From assembly GCA_018260755.1 (NCBI GenBank), contig JAGTWP010000002.1, positions 1 to 36,703 on the forward strand: 36,703 nt of DNA, given 5' to 3'. Below are positions 1 through 8,842 of the stretch, piece by piece; position 1 is the first letter of the stretch, and each line of letters begins with the position of its first letter. The notes under the pieces are model-generated. The model was not told the origin of the DNA and did no database searches. It was given only the letters and a program-made list of their open reading frames with translations. The position numbers and the translations under genes were made by a program. This DNA is from Candidatus Altarchaeum sp. (GTDB lineage: Archaea; Altiarchaeota; Altiarchaeia; Altiarchaeales; Altiarchaeaceae).

Positions 1-140
1 TATTTATCTTATTCAATATTATCTTATTTGTCTTATTTATCTTATTCAATATTATCTTATTCAATATTATCTTATTCAATATTATCTTATTTGTTTTATT
101 TATCTTATTCAATATTATCTTATTCAATATTATCTTATCT
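1..140. repeat. AT-rich short tandem repeat (unit approx. TTATTCAATATTATC, 15 bp, with variant units)
   Basis: Repeated 'cttattcaatattatcttatt' visible by eye from base 1 to about 140, just 3' of the DUF763 gene. Confidence 0.85.
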
Positions 141-148
141 AATCTTAT

Positions 149-1264
149 TTAAATTTCTTCCGGTAAAAATTCCTTTAGTCGCCTCAATGCCTTAATTTTT
201 TCATGAGCACCTATTTTTGCATTTTCAAGCCCTGTCTTTAATGTTTCTATTGACTTGTCTAATAATTTCCTACTCACTTTGTAGGGATAACCGTCCTTCC
301 CGCCGTGAGCAAAACTATATTTAACAGGATCTTTCCACGATGGCTTTTCACCATAAACCAAATCACTAAGCAAGGCCAGCGCTCTTATTGTTCCAGCTCC
401 AATACCCTTAATTGAAATTAAGTCCTCATAGTTTTTCGGCTGGGATTCATAAGCCAAATTCAGTGCTTTTGCAATTCTTTCCGAATTCATCAGATTTTCA
501 TAGCCATTCAGATAAATTTCGTGGTGCCTTGGCATTTTAAAATTTTCAAGTTCAAACAATGTGGTTTGTTTGCCGAAATAAAATTTTGTACCTTTTTCTT
601 TTGCTAAATCAACGCTGCATTTTCTCGCATTTTTGCTTTCTTCGGCAACCATATTTAACGGATTGACCTTAACATCACAGCTTATGCCCGTATGTGGTTC
701 ATTAACAAAACTTTCATATTCTCTTAAATTTTCAGAAAGCCAGTGATACCTTCTTGCATACGATGTTTCCTGATTCATCCCCTGCTGAATAACTGCCCAT
801 TTCCCATCCTCGCTCAAAACAAAAGAATGATGGTAAATTTCAAAATTATCCTGCAAACAATTATTATCAACCTTTGCGGAAAGACGGCTCGCTTTAATAA
901 CTTCATCGGTTTTTTGCTGCGACAGATTAAATTTTTCAGAAAAATTTTGTATTTCAGCAGGTGTATTTCTTGATGCATTTCCCTTGCCACCCAAAAAAGC
1001 AATTCCGATATCTTCATTGTTCAATGCCTGTTTCAATGCCCCGCAGGAAACCGTTGTCGTTCCGGATGAATGCCAGTCAAAACCGATAGCGCATGCAAAT
1101 CCCTGAAACCAGAAAGGATCGCTCAATCTCCTCAGAAATTCGTCCCTTCCGAACTCGTATATTATGACCTTTGAAATTTCCCTGCTCAAATTAACCATTC
1201 GTTCAAAAAGCCATCTCGGAGTTGTGCCAGGGTGTAAAGGTAAATCAACAAAGCCGGTTTTCAT
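149..1264 (-). CDS. DUF763 family protein
   Basis: 371 aa ORF; N-terminus MKTGFVDLPLHPGTTPRWLFERM and GxDWHSSGTTTVxxGALK typical of DUF763. Confidence 0.9.
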   Translation of the reverse strand: MKTGFVDLPLHPGTTPRWLFERMVNLSREISKVIIYEFGRDEFLRRLSDPFWFQGFACAIGFDWHSSGTTTVSCGALKQALNNEDIGIAFLGGKGNASRNTPAEIQNFSEKFNLSQQKTDEVIKASRLSAKVDNNCLQDNFEIYHHSFVLSEDGKWAVIQQGMNQETSYARRYHWLSENLREYESFVNEPHTGISCDVKVNPLNMVAEESKNARKCSVDLAKEKGTKFYFGKQTTLFELENFKMPRHHEIYLNGYENLMNSERIAKALNLAYESQPKNYEDLISIKGIGAGTIRALALLSDLVYGEKPSWKDPVKYSFAHGGKDGYPYKVSRKLLDKSIETLKTGLENAKIGAHEKIKALRRLKEFLPEEI

Positions 1265-1349
1265 AGGAAATTTATGAATTTTTTAACAAGAATTAAATTT
1301 TTAAGTTAATGTTTATATTTTGACTTAATGTTTATATCCATAAAAGTAT

Positions 1350-1719
1350 AACCGTCATTATACAAATGGCCATTATAGAAAGATCGAAGAAGAGCGAAAT
1401 TTATCATTGGTTTATGAAGGGATATTGATGGCAATTGCTATTGGAAAAGAAAATTATGGAGAAATTTCATCTAATTTATTCTCAAAGAAACGGATAAAAA
1501 AGGACGATCCGAGTATAATCCAGCGATACCTGCACAATCTTCGACAATTTGGAATAGTTAAAGGAATAACTGTTTATCAAAGAAAGGGGGTTTGTGTATA
1601 AACTTACTGAGACAAAAGAAAAGATATTATTTGTTCTTGATAAAAAAATTTATCTGAAAAATCCGAAAAATTTGAAATGGATAAAGATAGTTGATGTTAT
1701 GGATTTTGTTAAATTATAA
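1350..1719 (+). pseudogene. C-terminal fragment of an archaeal AAA-type ATPase (winged-helix region), frameshifted
   Basis: Reading upstream of ORF 1407..1601 in the same frame gives NRHYTNGHYRKIEEERNLSLVYEGILMAIAIGKENYGEISSNLFSKKRIKKDDPSIIQRYLHNLRQFGIVKGITVYQRKG. After a shift at the GGGGG run near 1587 it continues VYKLTETKEKILFVLDKKIYLKNPKNLKWIKIVDVMDFVKL*. No ATPase domain is present upstream. Confidence 0.5.
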
Positions 1720-1757
1720 ACTACTCATATTCCTTTATTTCTTTCTATATTCCTTGT

Positions 1758-2228
1758 TTATCCTTTTTCTTTTTTAAATAATGTGTTTTTAAGTATGTAT
1801 TCCATTGCATATAAAATGCCGCCAGCAATCATTAAGATAGCAAAAACTTCAAGAACTATATCTCCAGTATTTTCCATATCCTCCACTGTTTGAAATATTA
1901 ATATACCTGCAATATTATACATTAACATGATTATCCCCATCACAATAATAAACACAAATCCAAGTACAACAAGTAATAAACCAATGCTTTTATTTTTCAT
2001 GAATTTTGCAGTAAGATATATGGCAAGAAATATAAAAAATGTTATCACAACAAGCAGGGAGAAATTTTCTGCTAAATCATTTTTTACAAAGATTCTAATA
2101 TTCATTGCTATCATAAGTAACAACCAAAAAAGAGATACTTCTATTTGATGTTTTTTGGCCCATTCCGGATCCCATAATTTATCTATTTTTTCTCCAAATT
2201 CCAGAATTTTATTTTTTATTCTGTACAT
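1758..2228 (-). CDS. Small multi-TM membrane protein (hypothetical); start moved to MYRIKNKILEFGEKIDKLWDPEW
   Basis: ORF track start at 2315 lies in sequence that resembles DUF763 5' end; in-frame ATG at 2228 is more plausible. Hydrophobic segments SLFWLLLMIAMNIRIFV, FSLLVVITFFIFLAIYL, LLLVVLGFVFIIVMGIIMLMY. Confidence 0.55.
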   Translation of the reverse strand: MYRIKNKILEFGEKIDKLWDPEWAKKHQIEVSLFWLLLMIAMNIRIFVKNDLAENFSLLVVITFFIFLAIYLTAKFMKNKSIGLLLVVLGFVFIIVMGIIMLMYNIAGILIFQTVEDMENTGDIVLEVFAILMIAGGILYAMEYILKNTLFKKEKG

Positions 2229-2234
2229 TGTTTG

Positions 2235-2328
2235 ACTTATAACCTTTAAAATTTCCCAACTCAAATTAACCCTCCTTTCAAAATTGTTCCAAAATGCAAA
2301 TGTAAAGCAAACCAAGTTTTAACCACAT
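2235..2328 (-). pseudogene. Relic of the 5' end of a DUF763 gene
   Basis: Reverse complement aaaacttggtttgct..ttacatttgcattttggaacaatt..ttgaaaggagggttaatttgagttgggaaattttaaaggttata aligns with the intact gene aaaaccggctttgttgatttacctttacaccctggcacaactccgagatggctttttgaacgaatggttaatttgagcagggaaatttcaaaggtcata. Confidence 0.65.
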
Positions 2329-2336
2329 CGGCACAT

Positions 2337-2465
2337 CTAATGTATTAAGCCATACAAAGACAGATACCACACCGCAAGCACAATTACACCTATTAAAACC
2401 AATGCGGTAAATATAGGCCATATAACCATATTCATATCCCAAAAGTATTTTTTCACTCCACCCAT
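2337..2465 (-). CDS. Small single-TM protein (42 aa)
   Basis: Not in track (below length cutoff): MGGVKKYFWDMNMVIWPIFTALVLIGVIVLAVWYLSLYGLIH*. Confidence 0.45.
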   Translation of the reverse strand: MGGVKKYFWDMNMVIWPIFTALVLIGVIVLAVWYLSLYGLIH

Positions 2466-2582
2466 TTTACTATATTTTTTAACAAATATATAATTATAAT
2501 CCTAGATATAATAAATTTATAATTTTATCTTAAATAATTTAATCTTTAAACCAATAAATTCATATTAATAAATATAATCATA

Positions 2583-4205
2583 ATGACAGACGATGCAAAA
2601 AAGGCAACAAAATATATAAAAAATGTAAAATTTCCCCGCCTGACTATATTGATATTACTGGACTTGTTAATTCCACTGGTATTTTCAATCGTATTTTCGG
2701 ACTTTGTGTTTCTTTTATTGTTTGGGATTCCATCGGTCATAGCAACATTTGTGCCGGGGGGAATAAAGTACAGGCAGGCAGAGATAATAAATTTTATCTC
2801 AACAATAATTGAATGTATCATATTTGCGTTCGGAATTTTAATATCCAAAGAGTATGAAATATCTAATATCGTTTATATATCGCTTGCGGTGGCGATTTCA
2901 TTTACATTTGCGGCAAGAATTGCCATATACAGGACTTTAAAAATGTCACTCCAAAAAGCCATTGTAAGAAGCAGCATAAGATTGTTAATTGCGTTCTTCT
3001 TCTTCTCTTTTTTTAAGTTAGGAGATGTAAGATTTATGGGTGAACGGCTTGTGCTTATTGTCTCAATGTTTACCTTAATCGTCATAACTTTTATTTACTT
3101 ATTATCAAAGCCGTTTGAGAAAACAATAGGTATAAATCCTTTTGATATGGCGTGGGCATTTGCGAATGACTGGGTAAATGGCACTAATACTATTGAATCA
3201 TCACTTATGAAAGGAAGCGAGGAAGGAAACGTTGTTGTCCACATTATAAATTTTACTGACAAACACGGAAATTTAAAGGCAAATTTTATTATTCCTTACA
3301 TTCATCCCGGTCCCTTTGGAAATGTCGGAAGTGCGAACATGCCTAAAATTTTTCACGAAAATATAGAACATTCTTTTACCTTTCACGGCTCATGCACACA
3401 CGAATTAAATTTAATAAAAAACAGCGATGTTTATGCTATAATGAATGATATAAAAGAAGAAATAAGCCATCTTGCAGACAGGGACAATGAAAATGTATTA
3501 ACCGAATACGGGAAATTTATTTCGGACGGGAAAATTTCTGTATTGCAGGTGGATTCACCATATTTAGAAAGAGTTGTTTTTTGTGACGGAGACGGAGATA
3601 TTGATGTCGGAATAGGATTGGCATGCAGCAATGTGTTTATTGACCTGCACAGTTCGGGAAATGACGAAGAAATTACTACTGCCTCCACAAAAAGAGGTAT
3701 GGAAATTATAAATAAAGCAGGAAATTTAATAGTAAATTTAAAAGAGATTGAAAGTAAGAAAATACATCTGGGAATTGCAAAAGGCACTGTTCAGGATTGT
3801 GATGTCCGTGTCGCATTTTTTGATTTAAATGAGCCATTTGCATTATTATTATTTGATTCAAACAATATGCAAAACCGGGAAATTTTAAATATATTAAGGC
3901 AAAAATTTAAATTTCCCATCTTTATCTGCACGACAGATGACCATCAGAGAGATAACGGAAAATTTATGATTGAAATTGTCAAAGATGATGTTAATGATGT
4001 TTCAAATTTAATTGAAAAGGCAATGAATGATATATGTGATGTATATGTTAAATTCGGAAAAATTGAGAGAGATGTAAGGGTCATGGGAAGGGAATATGAA
4101 ATGTTACAGGCGGCAAATTTTATGACTGTGTTGCTGAAATTTTTACTTCCGTTTTTGATTTTTATTACTGTATTTTTTGTTTTTGTCGCGATTGTGATGC
4201 TGTAA
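2583..4205 (+). CDS. DUF2070 family membrane protein
   Basis: 540 aa; N-terminal TM helices, IIPYIHPGPFGNVGSANMP motif, C-terminal TM helix. Confidence 0.85.
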   Translation: MTDDAKKATKYIKNVKFPRLTILILLDLLIPLVFSIVFSDFVFLLLFGIPSVIATFVPGGIKYRQAEIINFISTIIECIIFAFGILISKEYEISNIVYISLAVAISFTFAARIAIYRTLKMSLQKAIVRSSIRLLIAFFFFSFFKLGDVRFMGERLVLIVSMFTLIVITFIYLLSKPFEKTIGINPFDMAWAFANDWVNGTNTIESSLMKGSEEGNVVVHIINFTDKHGNLKANFIIPYIHPGPFGNVGSANMPKIFHENIEHSFTFHGSCTHELNLIKNSDVYAIMNDIKEEISHLADRDNENVLTEYGKFISDGKISVLQVDSPYLERVVFCDGDGDIDVGIGLACSNVFIDLHSSGNDEEITTASTKRGMEIINKAGNLIVNLKEIESKKIHLGIAKGTVQDCDVRVAFFDLNEPFALLLFDSNNMQNREILNILRQKFKFPIFICTTDDHQRDNGKFMIEIVKDDVNDVSNLIEKAMNDICDVYVKFGKIERDVRVMGREYEMLQAANFMTVLLKFLLPFLIFITVFFVFVAIVML

Positions 4206-4261
4206 GATAAGAAAATAGAACATAAAAAAATTTTAAAATTTTAAAAAAGAACATAGATAAA

Positions 4262-4927
4262 ATGATTTTGGGCTTTTACGGGAATTCAAATTCAGGAAAG
4301 ACCACATTGATAGAGAAAATTTGCAGGAAATTAAAAAAGGAAAATTTAAAAATTGCAGTTATTAAGCATATTCCCCACAAAAATTTTTCCATTGATATCA
4401 AAACAAAAGATACGGGAAAATTTAAAAATTTGGGAGTTGATGTCGTTGCATTTTCTCCCGATGAGACGGCTTTTATACTTGACGGGATGAATTTTAGCGA
4501 TATGATTTCCAAATTAGAACATATAGACAGTTATGATGTCCTTTTGGTTGAAGGACTAAAAAAACAGAATATTCCGAAAATCAGAGTGGGGGATTGCCCA
4601 ATGGAAAGTAAGACAATAATAGATTATAAAGGTCCAAACGATTTAAAAACTATTTTAAAATGGATAAAAAACGAGATTCAAAAAGAGGAAAAGGAGTGGG
4701 AAGAAAAAAAGAAGATTTTGGTACGGATAATACGAGGGGAAAAGATAAGAACAACAAAGTTAAAAGGGACGAAGGTAAGAACGACAAAGTTAAAAGAGAG
4801 AGGGGTAAGAACGACAAAGTTAAAAGAGAGAGGGGTAAGAACGACAAAGTTAAAAGAGAAGAAAGTAAGAACGACAAAGTTAAAAGGGAAGAAGGTAAGA
4901 ACGACAAAGACAATAAAGACGAAGTAA
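4262..4927 (+). CDS. mobB: Molybdopterin-guanine dinucleotide biosynthesis protein MobB (zero-frame product, basic repeat tail)
   Basis: P-loop GNSNSGKTTLIEKI, AVIKHIPH, DVLLVEGLKK; then a tail of VRTTKLKERG repeats. Confidence 0.8.
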   Translation: MILGFYGNSNSGKTTLIEKICRKLKKENLKIAVIKHIPHKNFSIDIKTKDTGKFKNLGVDVVAFSPDETAFILDGMNFSDMISKLEHIDSYDVLLVEGLKKQNIPKIRVGDCPMESKTIIDYKGPNDLKTILKWIKNEIQKEEKEWEEKKKILVRIIRGEKIRTTKLKGTKVRTTKLKERGVRTTKLKERGVRTTKLKEKKVRTTKLKGKKVRTTKTIKTK

Positions 4928-5064
4928 TTGTTATCGTGAATGGAAAAAGATTACCGATGGGAAATTTTCCGAAAAAGATAATAAAAGAGATTGTTGTAGC
5001 GATGGTATCTTCATTAAGAGGCGGAGAAGGAGTGGAAGAAATAGAGATAAATATTATAAAATAA
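4660..5064 (+). CDS. -1 frame continuation carrying the C-terminal domain expected of archaeal MobB
   Basis: Ends VIVIVNGKRLPMGNFPKKIIKEIVVAMVSSLRGGEGVEEIEINIIK, resembling the C-terminal segment of archaeal MobB-type proteins; overlaps the MobB ORF in the -1 frame. Confidence 0.6.
   Translation: MDKKRDSKRGKGVGRKKEDFGTDNTRGKDKNNKVKRDEGKNDKVKRERGKNDKVKRERGKNDKVKREESKNDKVKREEGKNDKDNKDEVIVIVNGKRLPMGNFPKKIIKEIVVAMVSSLRGGEGVEEIEINIIK
4747..4920 (+). repeat. 30-bp tandem repeat (5 full copies plus a partial), open in more than one frame
   Basis: aagaacgacaaagttaaaagagagaggggt repeated at 4747, 4777, 4807, 4837, 4867 and partly from 4897. Confidence 0.95.
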
Positions 5065-5088
5065 GAAAATCAAGAATTCATAAGAAAA

Positions 5089-5538
5089 ATGAGGGTTAAT
5101 ATGGTTGATATTTCGGAAAAAGACATTGTTGAAAGAATCGCAATTGCAGAAGGAAAAATTTATCTAAAAAATGAAACAATAAACAAAATTTTAAAAAAAG
5201 AAATCAAAAAAGGCGATGTATTAACAGTCGCAGAAATTTCAGCAATAAACGCAGTTAAAAAGACCCCGGATTTAATTCTGTTGTGCCATCAGATTCCGAT
5301 AGCAAATGTTGATGTCTATTTTAAAATTAATGAAAAGGAAAATTCAATAACTGCAAATGTTAAGGTTAAGACAATTGCAAAAACAGGTGTTGAAATGGAC
5401 GCATTGACTGGAGTAACCGTTGCATTGCTGACAATCTGGGATATGACAAAGTATCTTGAAAAAGACAATAAAGGACAATACAAAACAACAAAAATAAGTG
5501 ATATTGAAGTTATTGAAAAAATTAAAAAAGAAAAATAA
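5089..5538 (+). CDS. moaC: Cyclic pyranopterin monophosphate synthase MoaC
   Basis: [39 protein letters not shown]. Confidence 0.93.
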   Translation: MRVNMVDISEKDIVERIAIAEGKIYLKNETINKILKKEIKKGDVLTVAEISAINAVKKTPDLILLCHQIPIANVDVYFKINEKENSITANVKVKTIAKTGVEMDALTGVTVALLTIWDMTKYLEKDNKGQYKTTKISDIEVIEKIKKEK

Positions 5539-5600
5539 AAAACAAGAAGAAAAAAGGTATTCACGCTTTATATTTCTTTGCATCTAATTTATGATTTACC

Positions 5601-7205
5601 TCACATTCCTGGTGGCATACCTCCTCCTTTTTTTGTTGATGCGATTACATCATCAATTCTTAAAATCATATCAACTGCTTCCGTTGCAGATTTCAATGCC
5701 TGAATTTTTACCTTTAACGGCTCTACAACATTCTTTTCATACATATTGCCGGTTTTTCCTGCTACAACATCCACTCCGTAGTCCTTTTTCCCTTCGCTAT
5801 AATGCTTCCTTAAATTTACCAAGGTATCAATCACATCCATTCCTGCACTTTCCGCAAGTGTTTTCGGAATATCTTCTAATGCATCTGCAAATTTTTTTAC
5901 TGCTAACTGCTCTTTTCCGCTTTGTGTTACTGCAAATTTTCTTAATTCTTCTGCCGCCGCAATCTCAACAGCGCCACCTCCGGTTACAATCTTTTTCATC
6001 TCTAATGCACTTGAAAGAGAACCCAAACCGTCTTTTATAGCTCTTTCCAGTTCATCAATAACATGTTCTGTTCCGCCCCTTAATATAATTGTAGCCACCT
6101 TCGGATTTACGCAGTCCTTTACAAATATAAAATCATCCCCTGCCATTTTTGTCTGCTCAACAACACCCGCCTTTCCAAGTGAGTCGGAACTTAAATTTCT
6201 CATAGAATTTATAATCTTTGCATTTGTTGCCTTTGAAAGTTTTTTCATATCACTTTCCTTTACTCTCCTTGCAGCCATAATTCCGCTTTTTGCCAGATAA
6301 TACTGTGCCATATCATCAATTCCTTTCTGACAAAACACAACATTTGCACCCGTTTTCTTTACTGACTCAACCATGTCTTTTAACATTTTTTCTTCTTCAT
6401 CCAAAAATGCCTGCATTTGTGCCGGTGAGTCAATTTCTATCTCGCCCTTTGTTTCTGTTTTCTTTACTTCAATAGCAGCATTAAGAAGTAATATTTTTGC
6501 CTTTGTTACTTTTTTTGGCATTTGCGCATGCACAACTTCCTTTTCAATAACCATGCCTTTAACAATCTCCGAATCGCTTACTGATCCACCCTTTTTCTTT
6601 ATTATCTGTACATTGTCCTGATCAATCTTTAATTTTCCATCGGTAGTTTCTGCTATTGTTTTGATTGCTTCCACACATAATTTTCCTATATGTGACGGAT
6701 CTACATCAAGTGTTTTTCCTGCTACGGAAACGGATGCAATTTTAATTAATGCCTCATTGTCGTTTAAGTCAATATCCTGTGCATTATCTTCCAAATACTT
6801 TTGTATATGTTCCTGTGCTGCTCTATATCCGGATATTATAACTGACGGATGTATATCCTTTCCAAATAAGTCCATTGCCCCTTCCAATAATTTACCTGCA
6901 TATATCAAAGCGGTAGTTGTTCCGTCACCGACTTCTTTATCCTGTGTTTTTGCTATTTCAACCATTAGTTTTGCCGCCGGATGTTCAACCTTTAATTTAT
7001 CTACGATAGTTGCCCCGTCATTTGTTATGGTTATATCCCCCATATCATCCACAAGCATTTTATCCATTCCTTTAGGTCCTAATGTTGTCTTAACTGCGTC
7101 ACTTACGGCCTTTGCCGCAGATATATTTGCCCTCATTGCATTACCTCCCAAAAGTCGTTCATATCCCTCAGGTAATACCAAAACTTGCATTTGTTGTTGT
7201 GCCAT
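5601..7205 (-). CDS. ths: Thermosome subunit (group II chaperonin)
   Basis: 534 aa; TTLGPKGMDKMLVDDMGDITITNDGATI, GDGTTT, C-terminal GGMPPGM. Confidence 0.97.
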   Translation of the reverse strand: MAQQQMQVLVLPEGYERLLGGNAMRANISAAKAVSDAVKTTLGPKGMDKMLVDDMGDITITNDGATIVDKLKVEHPAAKLMVEIAKTQDKEVGDGTTTALIYAGKLLEGAMDLFGKDIHPSVIISGYRAAQEHIQKYLEDNAQDIDLNDNEALIKIASVSVAGKTLDVDPSHIGKLCVEAIKTIAETTDGKLKIDQDNVQIIKKKGGSVSDSEIVKGMVIEKEVVHAQMPKKVTKAKILLLNAAIEVKKTETKGEIEIDSPAQMQAFLDEEEKMLKDMVESVKKTGANVVFCQKGIDDMAQYYLAKSGIMAARRVKESDMKKLSKATNAKIINSMRNLSSDSLGKAGVVEQTKMAGDDFIFVKDCVNPKVATIILRGGTEHVIDELERAIKDGLGSLSSALEMKKIVTGGGAVEIAAAEELRKFAVTQSGKEQLAVKKFADALEDIPKTLAESAGMDVIDTLVNLRKHYSEGKKDYGVDVVAGKTGNMYEKNVVEPLKVKIQALKSATEAVDMILRIDDVIASTKKGGGMPPGM

Positions 7206-7249
7206 TTTTACCTTTATTATTTTTTAAAAATTTATTTTATATTATCTTA

Positions 7250-7390
7250 TTTTATTATCCGATTTTATTTTATTATCTTATTTTATTATCCGATTTTATT
7301 TTATTATCCTATTTTATTATCCGATTTTATTTTATTATCCTATTTTATTATCCGATTTTATTTTATTATCCTATTTTATTTTACTTTTTA
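7250..7390. repeat. 31-bp tandem repeat upstream of the thermosome gene
   Basis: gattttattttattatcctattttattatcc units starting at 7261, 7292, 7323, 7354. Confidence 0.9.
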
Positions 7391-7529
7391 TTATTTGGCT
7401 TTATTATTTGACCTATTAATTATTTCTTTTTATTAATTACACTTATTTTATTAAATATTCTTGTTTTATTAATTAGTTTGAGTGTATATAAATTAAATTT
7501 TAAAGATTAAAAATAAATTAGAAATTTCA

Positions 7530-8816
7530 ATGGAAACAGCAATAAAAGAAACAATAGTTGAGCAGTGCAAAGCAGGAAAAATTCCCGAAGAAGCAAAATT
7601 TATCGCAAGTACCGAAAACAAAGATGTAAATTTCATAGTAAAAGAAATAGCCAGCGGAAGAATTGTTGTATTAAAAAGGTCACCGAAAAATTCAAAATTT
7701 GTCGGAATCGGACATGGATTAAGAACAAAATTAAATGTGAATCTCGGAACATCGTCTGTCGGAGAAATTTCAGAAGAGGTTGAAAAAGCAAAAATTGCAG
7801 AGAAATTTAAAATAGATGCAATCACTGAAATGTCTATGTGCGGAGATATAGATAAAATAAGAGAAAATATCTTTAAGTCCGCAACAATGCCGGTAATTAC
7901 CTGTCCGATATATCAGGTTGCGGCAGAAAGTTTTGGCAAAAATAATGGCTTTAAATTTAATGACGGAGAAATTTTAAGTATGATTGAAAGGCACCTAAAA
8001 GAAGGTGTTAGTGCAGTTGTTCTGCATTTATCAATGACAAAGGAGGCAATACAAAAATTAAAAAATACGAAAAGAATAGATAATATTGTTTCAAAAGGCG
8101 GGGCATTAACCGCTGCTTATATGATTGAAAATAATTGTGAAAATCCCTTTATTGAAAATTTTGCTCAAATTATGGAAATTTTGCATGCTTATGATGCAGC
8201 ATTAATTCTAGGAAATGTTATGCGTTCGGGAGGTGTTTGCGATGAAATGGATGAATTGCACATAGGGGAGATGAAAATGAACAGAAATTTTGCAAATAAG
8301 GCACACAGGCACGGAATTCAGGTTATAATTGAAGCGTTGGGCGGGCATATTGCGGCAAAAAATTTAATAAAATATACAAAATTTTACAGAAAGAATATAA
8401 AATTTCCGTTGTTTGCTTCGGGACCTGTGCCTATTGACAGTGCACTTGGATATGACCATATTGCGGCATCTCTCGGAGCAGGGATTATTGCGGGACACGG
8501 TGCTGACTTTTTATGCTGCATAACTCCTGCCGAACATTTGGCGTTGCCGACCGTTGAAGATGTGAAAGAGGGAATTATTACATTTAAAATTGTTGCTGAA
8601 TTTGCCGATGCGATGAAATATGGAATAAGCGAGAGAGATAGAGTAATGGATGAAGCAAGGGACTTACATGACTGGGAAAAGCAGTTTGGTCTGGCAATAG
8701 ATGGCGGGGAAAGAGCAAGACAAAAAGGCAAAAATTTAATTAAAGGAATAGGTTGTACAATGTGTGGGAGATATTGTGCGGTTGATGTGATGAAAAAATA
8801 TCTGAATAAGATTTAA
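7530..8816 (+). CDS. thiC: Phosphomethylpyrimidine synthase ThiC
   Basis: 428 aa; MCGDID, CPIYQVAAES, MRSGGVCDEMDELHIGEM, C-terminal CTMCGRYCAVD cluster motif. Confidence 0.95.
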   Translation: METAIKETIVEQCKAGKIPEEAKFIASTENKDVNFIVKEIASGRIVVLKRSPKNSKFVGIGHGLRTKLNVNLGTSSVGEISEEVEKAKIAEKFKIDAITEMSMCGDIDKIRENIFKSATMPVITCPIYQVAAESFGKNNGFKFNDGEILSMIERHLKEGVSAVVLHLSMTKEAIQKLKNTKRIDNIVSKGGALTAAYMIENNCENPFIENFAQIMEILHAYDAALILGNVMRSGGVCDEMDELHIGEMKMNRNFANKAHRHGIQVIIEALGGHIAAKNLIKYTKFYRKNIKFPLFASGPVPIDSALGYDHIAASLGAGIIAGHGADFLCCITPAEHLALPTVEDVKEGIITFKIVAEFADAMKYGISERDRVMDEARDLHDWEKQFGLAIDGGERARQKGKNLIKGIGCTMCGRYCAVDVMKKYLNKI

Positions 8817-8842
8817 TAAGATTTTGTGTTGTGGGAACATTT

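Noticed and set aside
743-973. Plus-strand ORF inside DUF763
   Set aside because: Antisense shadow ORF of a recognised family.
4650-4913. 87-aa antisense ORF across the mobB repeat
   Set aside because: Low-complexity LTLSFLPLSL repeats arise from the purine-rich tandem unit; no independent support.
6661-7227. 188-aa plus-strand ORF antisense to the thermosome gene
   Set aside because: Lies fully antisense to a well-supported CDS; composition mirrors the opposite strand.
7112-7436. ORFs rich in Ile/Leu/Tyr/Phe over the thermosome upstream region
   Set aside because: Translation of the TTTTATTTTATTATCC tandem repeat; not credible coding sequence.
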